A program made the position numbers and the translations under genes. From NCBI RefSeq assembly GCF_014873875.1, contig NZ_JADBEM010000001.1, positions 7,812,001 through 7,876,000 on the forward strand: a stretch of DNA of 64,000 bases. Reading direction: 5' to 3'. This stretch comes from Actinopolymorpha pittospori (lineage in GTDB: Bacteria > Actinomycetota > Actinomycetes > Propionibacteriales > Actinopolymorphaceae). This document shows positions 60,034-64,000 of the stretch, in pieces (positions within the stretch are counted from its first letter, which is position 1; the number at the start of each line of letters is the position of its first letter). The notes beneath the pieces were generated by a model. That model had not been told where the DNA came from, did not search any database, and saw only the letters and a list, made by a program, of their open reading frames with translations.

Positions 60034-60333
60034 TCAGGACGTCTTGACGCCCTGCTCGCGCGCCTCCAGAGCGGCCCGCTCCTCGGCCTCGGCCTGCGTG
60101 TGCCGACGGGCGGGAGTGCTGCCAAGGCCCTGGCTGGCCATGATCTTGGCGATGATGAGGCCGACGAGTGGCAGCCCGATGGCGCTGATGAAGAACAGCA
60201 CCCACGCTCCCATGACCACGGAGAGACCGGCGATGACGGAGGCGATCAGGATGATCCCGACCGCGGTCCACGCCGCTGGGCTGTTTCCGTGATGATCGGT
60301 GTGAATGCGCTCCTGGCCCTGCTTGTCCGCCAT
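60034..60333 (-). CDS. HGxxPAAW family membrane protein
   Basis: A 99-residue membrane protein carrying the family motif HGNSPAAW (about 15-22) between a polar N-terminus and two membrane helices (about 22-42 and 47-65), then a charged helical tail. The family is found next to trp and hisI genes in many Actinobacteria; the function is unknown. It lies downstream of the trp-associated membrane protein. Confidence 0.9.
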   Translation of the reverse strand: MADKQGQERIHTDHHGNSPAAWTAVGIILIASVIAGLSVVMGAWVLFFISAIGLPLVGLIIAKIMASQGLGSTPARRHTQAEAEERAALEAREQGVKTS

Positions 60334-60420
60334 GTGCAGGCCTCTCCTTCCGTCCCGACGCCCATTGTGTCGTGATACCGGACCGGCCAGACACCTGGGT
60401 CGGTCCTGGCCTCGTGCCGC

Positions 60421-60993
60421 TCAGTCCCGTGTCGTCGGGTCCTCGCCCCGGTCGAGTGCCGCCCAGGGGTCTGTGTCCGACTTTCGCCGGGTGGTCGGTG
60501 CGTCGTACTTCGCTCCCATCGACGGCCAGCGATGGCTCCCGGCGGCGGCGAGCAGGCCACCCACGGTGACCAGAACACCACCCGCGAGGGCGAGCACCGG
60601 CCAGCTGGTGCTCGCGACCTCCGTCGCGTGCGTGCCGCCGCCGACCCCGGCCGCCGCGCGGCGGAGGGCGTCGTCGGCGACCGAGCCGGTCCGGGACCAG
60701 AAGAGGACGACCGCGACGACGGAGGCCAGTCCGGCGAGTCCGACGAGGGCCCCCGCGATCCGGCGACCGATCCCCCGGGTGGCGACCAGCGCGAGGACGC
60801 CCGCGAGGCCGACGAAGCCGGCGGCCCGAGCCAGGGGTGCCGCGTCCCCACCGCTGACCGCCACGCTCACCGACGGGTAGTCGGGGATGGACAGGGCGGC
60901 GGTGACCCAGGTGCGACTCGCGGCGAGGAGCACGAGGGCCGCACCGACCAGCACCAGGGCCAGGGTGAGGAACATCTGCCTGCGGGACGTCAC
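60421..60993 (-). CDS. Trp biosynthesis-associated membrane protein
   Basis: A 190-residue membrane protein of the TIGR02234 group (trp-operon-associated). Four helices are visible (about 7-28, 55-72, 78-98 and 128-150). A Trp and the segment ASRTWVTAAL follow helix 1, and the C-terminus has RRKSDTDPWAALDRGEDPT. GTG 60993 overlaps the trpE stop (GTGA), so it is translated together with trpE. Its role in tryptophan synthesis is not established. Confidence 0.9.
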   Translation of the reverse strand: MTSRRQMFLTLALVLVGAALVLLAASRTWVTAALSIPDYPSVSVAVSGGDAAPLARAAGFVGLAGVLALVATRGIGRRIAGALVGLAGLASVVAVVLFWSRTGSVADDALRRAAAGVGGGTHATEVASTSWPVLALAGGVLVTVGGLLAAAGSHRWPSMGAKYDAPTTRRKSDTDPWAALDRGEDPTTRD

Positions 60994-62510
60994 GGTTGCC
61001 TGAACGTCTCGGCAACCGCAACGGCACGTAGCGCGGCGGCCGCCTTGTTGCGGGTCTCGGCGTCCTCGGCGACCGGGTCGGAGTCGGCCACGATGCCACC
61101 GCCCGCCTGGACGTAGGCCACGCCGTCGCGCAGCAGGGCGGTCCGGATGGCGATCGCGGCGTCGAGGTCGCCGGCGAAGTCGAGGTAACCGACAACGCCG
61201 CCGTACAGCCCGCGCCGAGTGGGTTCGAGCTTCTCGATGATCTCCATCGCGCGCGGTTTCGGGGCCCCGGAGAGCGTTCCGGCCGGGAAACAGGCGCACA
61301 GCGCGTCGAACGCCGACCGTTCCGGGGCCAGCCGGCCGACCACCGTCGACTCCAGGTGCATGACGTGGCTGTAGCGGCGCACGGTCATGAAGTCGACGAC
61401 CTCGACGGTGCCCGGCGCGCACACCCTGCCGAGGTCGTTGCGACCGAGGTCGACCAGCATCAGGTGTTCGGCGCGCTCCTTCTCGTCGGAGAGGAGTTCG
61501 CGCTCGAGTTCGTGGTCCTCCTCCGGGGTGGCGCCACGCGGCCGGGTACCCGCGATCGGGTGGGTCAGCGCGCGGTCACCCGTCACCGTGACGAGCGCCT
61601 CCGGGCTGGATCCCACGATGTCGAAGTCGCCGTAGCGCAGGAGGTACATGTACGGCGAGGGGTTGGAGAAGCGCAGCACCCGGTAGATGTCGAAGGCGCG
61701 CGCGGTGGTCCGGCGCTCGAACCGCTGCGACACGACGACCTGGAACGCCTCGCCGGCGTGGATCTCCTCCTTGGCCTGCTCCACCGCGGCCATGTGTTCT
61801 TCCGCGCTGCGCCGGCGTTCGTACTCCGGCGCGGCGCGCAGGTCGGCCGCCGCCACGAAGGACGGCGTCGGCTCGGCGAGCGCCTTCGTCATCGTGTCCA
61901 GGCGTTCGACCGCGTCCGCCCAGGCCTGGTCGACGCGTTCGCCCGAGTCGTCCCAGTTGACGGCGTTGGCGATCAGCAGGAGGGTGCCGTCCACGTGGTC
62001 GAGGACCGCGAGGTCGGTGGCCAGCATGAGAGCGAGCTCAGGCAACCGGAGGTCGTCCTCGGTCAGGTCGGGCAACCGCTCGAGTCGGCGTACGGCGTCG
62101 TAACCGATGTAGCCGACCAGGCCCCCGGTGAGTGGTGGGAGTCCCGGCAGCCGCGGCGTGCGCAGCCGCGCCACCGTCTCCTGGACGGCGGCCAGCGGGT
62201 CGCCCCCGGAGGGCAGACCGACCGGGGGCGTGCCGAGCCAGTGCGCCTGCCCGCCGCGTTCGGTGAGCACCGCGGCCGAGCGCACGCCGACGAAGGAGTA
62301 CCTTCCCCACACCCCGCCGTGTTCGGCGGACTCGAACAGGAAGGTGCCTGGTTCGTCGCGGGCGAGCTTGGCGTAGACACCGAGCGGTGTCTCCGCGTCG
62401 GCGAGCAACTTGCGGGTCACCGGGATCACCCGGCGGCCGGGGGCCAGCCGCCGGAACTCCTCGAGGTCGGGGGCCGTGGCCCCGATGGGGTTGGTGTCCA
62501 GGATCGTCAC
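60990..62510 (-). CDS. trpE: Anthranilate synthase component I
   Basis: TrpE makes anthranilate from chorismate with ammonia from TrpG. The protein is 506 residues. The N-terminal domain has the feedback-inhibition region TFLFESAE (an LLES variant). The chorismate-binding domain has FQVVVSQRFER, NPSPYMYLLRYGDFDIVGSSPE, IAGTRPRGATPEED, VDLGRNDLGRVC and FPAGTLSGAPKPRAMEII. The start is GTG 62510, overlapping the hisI stop by 4 bp. No trpG is in the window. Confidence 0.96.
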   Translation of the reverse strand: MTILDTNPIGATAPDLEEFRRLAPGRRVIPVTRKLLADAETPLGVYAKLARDEPGTFLFESAEHGGVWGRYSFVGVRSAAVLTERGGQAHWLGTPPVGLPSGGDPLAAVQETVARLRTPRLPGLPPLTGGLVGYIGYDAVRRLERLPDLTEDDLRLPELALMLATDLAVLDHVDGTLLLIANAVNWDDSGERVDQAWADAVERLDTMTKALAEPTPSFVAAADLRAAPEYERRRSAEEHMAAVEQAKEEIHAGEAFQVVVSQRFERRTTARAFDIYRVLRFSNPSPYMYLLRYGDFDIVGSSPEALVTVTGDRALTHPIAGTRPRGATPEEDHELERELLSDEKERAEHLMLVDLGRNDLGRVCAPGTVEVVDFMTVRRYSHVMHLESTVVGRLAPERSAFDALCACFPAGTLSGAPKPRAMEIIEKLEPTRRGLYGGVVGYLDFAGDLDAAIAIRTALLRDGVAYVQAGGGIVADSDPVAEDAETRNKAAAALRAVAVAETFRQP

Positions 62511-62896
62511 CGGCCGGCCTCCTCGTTCTCCGGGGCCCCGACAGCCGCCGGCAGCAGGCCCGCGTCGAAGCAGGTCCGGTCACCGGTGTGGCAGGCCGCG
62601 CCTTCCTGGTCGACCTGGACCAGGAGGGTGTCGCCGTCGCAGTCCAGGCGTACTTCCTTGACCCACTGCCGGTTTCCCGACGTCTCGCCCTTGACCCAGT
62701 AGGAGCGCCGGCTCCGGCTCCAGAACGTCGAACGCCCCGTGGTGAGCGTCCGGTGGAGCGCCTCGTCGTCCATCCAGCCGACCATGAGGACCTCGCCGGT
62801 GTCGTACTGCTGGATCACCGCGGTCACCAGCCCATGGTCGTCCCGCTTCAGGCGCGCGGCGATCTCGGGGGCGAGTGCGGTCTCGGCACTGGGCAT
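62507..62896 (-). CDS. hisI: Phosphoribosyl-AMP cyclohydrolase
   Basis: HisI opens the purine ring of phosphoribosyl-AMP in histidine synthesis. The protein is about 129 residues, a monofunctional HisI without HisE. Signature elements are VLMVGWMDDEAL, TGRSTFWSRSRRSYWVKGETSGN and the metal site CDGDTLLVQVDQEGAACHTGDRTCF. ATG 62896 is preferred; ATG 62905 three codons upstream is an alternative, and the longer frame to 62968 is not family-like. It leads the hisI-trpE operon. Confidence 0.95.
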   Translation of the reverse strand: MPSAETALAPEIAARLKRDDHGLVTAVIQQYDTGEVLMVGWMDDEALHRTLTTGRSTFWSRSRRSYWVKGETSGNRQWVKEVRLDCDGDTLLVQVDQEGAACHTGDRTCFDAGLLPAAVGAPENEEAGR

Positions 62897-63051
62897 GCGC
62901 GCCATTCTTCCCGGTCGGGTGAGCCCTCCGTCCGGTCGGGTGCGCGCTCCCGGATCGAGGTCCGTCATCCGGGACCGCTGGCCGGGGACAAAACCCCCAT
63001 CTTCGTCGTGCCGCCACGGCGATCATGGCCGTGGCGGGGAAAATGGAAGGC

Positions 63052-63483
63052 GTGACCGTCGAGTCGACGCCGAGCGGCCGGGCTGTCCTGACCCTGCGGC
63101 GGGCCGCCATCGGGGTGTGCGTTCTCGCCGTCGCGTGGATCGGGTCCGGGCTCGAGGACCAGACCTGGCCACCCACCCTCATCGTGCTCGCGGTGGTGAT
63201 CCCCGTGGGCCTGCTCTCCTTCCGGCGACCGGTCGGCCCGGTCCCCGGCATGGTCGAGACCGAGCACCCGCTCCGCCGCAGCGTGGTGTTCTGGAGCGTC
63301 CTGCTCACGGCCGGACTGATCTGGGAGGCCTACGCCTTCTTCCACCAGCCCAGCATCCTCGTCGGCAGCTGGGAGCACCCCACCCTCTCCGAGCTTCTCC
63401 ACCCGGTCTTCGAGTTCCGCAGCGCCAAGTTCGTCGGCTGGGTGTTGTGGATCTGGGCGGGACTCCGGATGGCCCGACCATGA
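63052..63483 (+). CDS. Small membrane protein next to hisI
   Basis: A membrane protein of about 143 residues with three to four helices (about 14-34, 39-56, 80-95 and 126-138). VEWEAYAFFHQ-like motifs are not known to me; the actual segment is LIWEAYAFFHQPSILVGSW, followed by HPTLSELLHPVFEFRSAKFVGWVLWIWAG. The start could be GTG 63052, ATG 63043 or ATG 63025. It diverges from hisI and overlaps the DUF6186 gene by 4 bp, so the two are coupled. No function is assigned. Confidence 0.75.
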   Translation: MTVESTPSGRAVLTLRRAAIGVCVLAVAWIGSGLEDQTWPPTLIVLAVVIPVGLLSFRRPVGPVPGMVETEHPLRRSVVFWSVLLTAGLIWEAYAFFHQPSILVGSWEHPTLSELLHPVFEFRSAKFVGWVLWIWAGLRMARP

Positions 63484-63680
63484 CCAGCCGCATCGTCACG
63501 ATCGTCGGCTTCGTCCTGCTGTTCGGGATCGGTGGCGTCGCGATTTTCTGGTCGTGGCTGCGGCCCGAACGCTTCGCACGCTTCCACGACGCGCTCACCC
63601 ACGTGACCGGACCGGCGCGATACCGCGTCCTGGTTCTGCTGATCTGGGCCTGGCTGGGCTGGCACTTCCTCGCCCGCTAG
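63480..63680 (+). CDS. DUF6186-type small membrane protein
   Basis: A 66-residue protein with two membrane helices (about 5-27 and 48-64) flanking a basic loop RPERFARFHDALTHVTGPARYR. It fits the small actinobacterial DUF6186 proteins. ATG 63480 overlaps the previous stop (ATGA). Function unknown. Confidence 0.75.
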   Translation: MTSRIVTIVGFVLLFGIGGVAIFWSWLRPERFARFHDALTHVTGPARYRVLVLLIWAWLGWHFLAR

Positions 63681-63756
63681 CTCCGGTTCGCGTCCTTCTG
63701 GTCGGCGCACAGGGGGCCCCTGGCCGCGCGGGAGGCGGCGTGGCAGTGTGCGCGTC

Positions 63757-64000
63757 ATGGCGAATTCCTTCACCGCGCACGCCGGACCTGGAAACGGGTC
63801 CGCTCCGGGTGCTCCGGCAGCCGCTTCTGTGGCCGCTCCGGCCGGGATCGTTCCTGGCGGCTCGGACGGGACCACGGTCCACTTCTTCTCGTCGTTCGAG
63901 CCGGGCGATCCGCGTCCGCGAAGCGACGGCCAGGACGGGACCGGCTCCGGCGTGACGACCAGTGTCGGCGCCGGACCGGACCACGCTCCGGCCGCCAAGG
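63757..64000 (+). CDS. 5' end of a gene, possibly a GH92 alpha-mannosidase (partial)
   Basis: An open frame from ATG 63757 runs off the window after 81 codons. It is Ala/Gly/Pro/Ser-rich at first, then has TTVHFFSSFEPGDPRPRSDG. A phrase like SFEPGDPxP is familiar from the start of actinobacterial GH92 glycosidases, but this is a weak hint. A ribosome binding site is not clear. No stop codon occurs in the visible part. Confidence 0.4.
   Translation, partial: MANSFTAHAGPGNGSAPGAPAAASVAAPAGIVPGGSDGTTVHFFSSFEPGDPRPRSDGQDGTGSGVTTSVGAGPDHAPAAK

Noticed and set aside
1..64000. CRISPR array, insertion sequences, phage genes or rRNA
   Set aside because: No regularly spaced repeats with unique spacers, no transposase, integrase or phage structural genes and no rRNA sequence; the holin-family name at the left edge refers to a chromosomal membrane family.

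Overview
The window is a very GC-rich stretch of an actinobacterial chromosome. The gene order hisI-trpE-(Trp-associated membrane protein)-trpC-trpB-trpA-DsbA-like-lgt-gltB-gltD-pyk-pdtaR-liv-ileS-polA-rpsA-coaE-uvrB is the backbone I recall from Streptomyces and, in part, from Mycobacterium. Gene content such as the TAT-exported GxGYxYP protein, DUF2752, HGxxPAAW and DUF6186 fits Propionibacteriales (Actinopolymorpha/Kribbella/Nocardioides-like); the genus is a guess. There is no phage, insertion sequence, rRNA or CRISPR array. One tRNA is present, tRNA-Leu(CAA).

Layout. 0-9 kb: a small membrane protein, a DUF1684 protein, a short SOS-box-controlled gene, a methyltransferase, an inositol-phosphatase-like enzyme, an MmcQ/YjbR protein, uvrB, coaE and two small proteins. 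9-24 kb: rpsA, a phosphotransferase, an M18 aminopeptidase, two methyltransferases, polA, a hotdog thioesterase, ileS behind a T-box riboswitch, a DUF554 protein and an unusual acetyltransferase/membrane fusion. 24-30.5 kb: the five-gene branched-chain amino-acid ABC transporter livKHMGF and the ANTAR regulator pdtaR. 30.6-33 kb: tRNA-Leu, a ribbon-helix-helix-like protein behind a 12-bp inverted repeat, and pyk. 33-39.3 kb: an accessory block with an ABC exporter pair, a split FluG pair (glutamine-synthetase-like plus amidohydrolase), and two paralogous lipoproteins flanking a frameshifted secreted-protein gene. 39.3-51.3 kb: gltBD, lgt, a DsbA-like protein and trpCBA. 51.6-60 kb: an RDD membrane protein with a long YGQ-rich tail, DUF2752, a GxGYxYP protein, ornithine aminotransferase with dimethylargininase and a diverging-context AsnC/Lrp regulator, and two P-loop kinases. 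60-64 kb: HGxxPAAW protein, Trp-associated membrane protein, trpE, hisI, two small membrane proteins and the 5' end of a gene that may be a GH92 glycosidase.

How the genes work together: most neighbours on the minus strand form compact operons with 4-bp ATGA/GTGA overlaps (livHMG, gltBD, trpBA, hisI-trpE-membrane protein, ABC exporter). Nitrogen and amino-acid metabolism dominates: glutamate synthesis (gltBD), tryptophan (trpE, trpCBA), histidine (hisI), arginine/ornithine turnover (rocD, ddaH), branched-chain amino-acid uptake and a glutamine-synthetase-like/FluG pair. DNA repair and replication (uvrB, polA, an SOS gene) and translation (rpsA, ileS, tRNA-Leu) make up the rest. Several genes appear to have leaderless mRNAs: a TANNNT box lies 6-8 nt before a GTG or ATG start.

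The most unusual items are the perfect SOS operator in front of an uncharacterised 118-residue gene, the frameshifted lipoprotein module, the FUS-like YGQ-rich RDD protein, the GNAT-membrane-ectodomain fusion, and the inverted-repeat operator of the ribbon-helix-helix protein.
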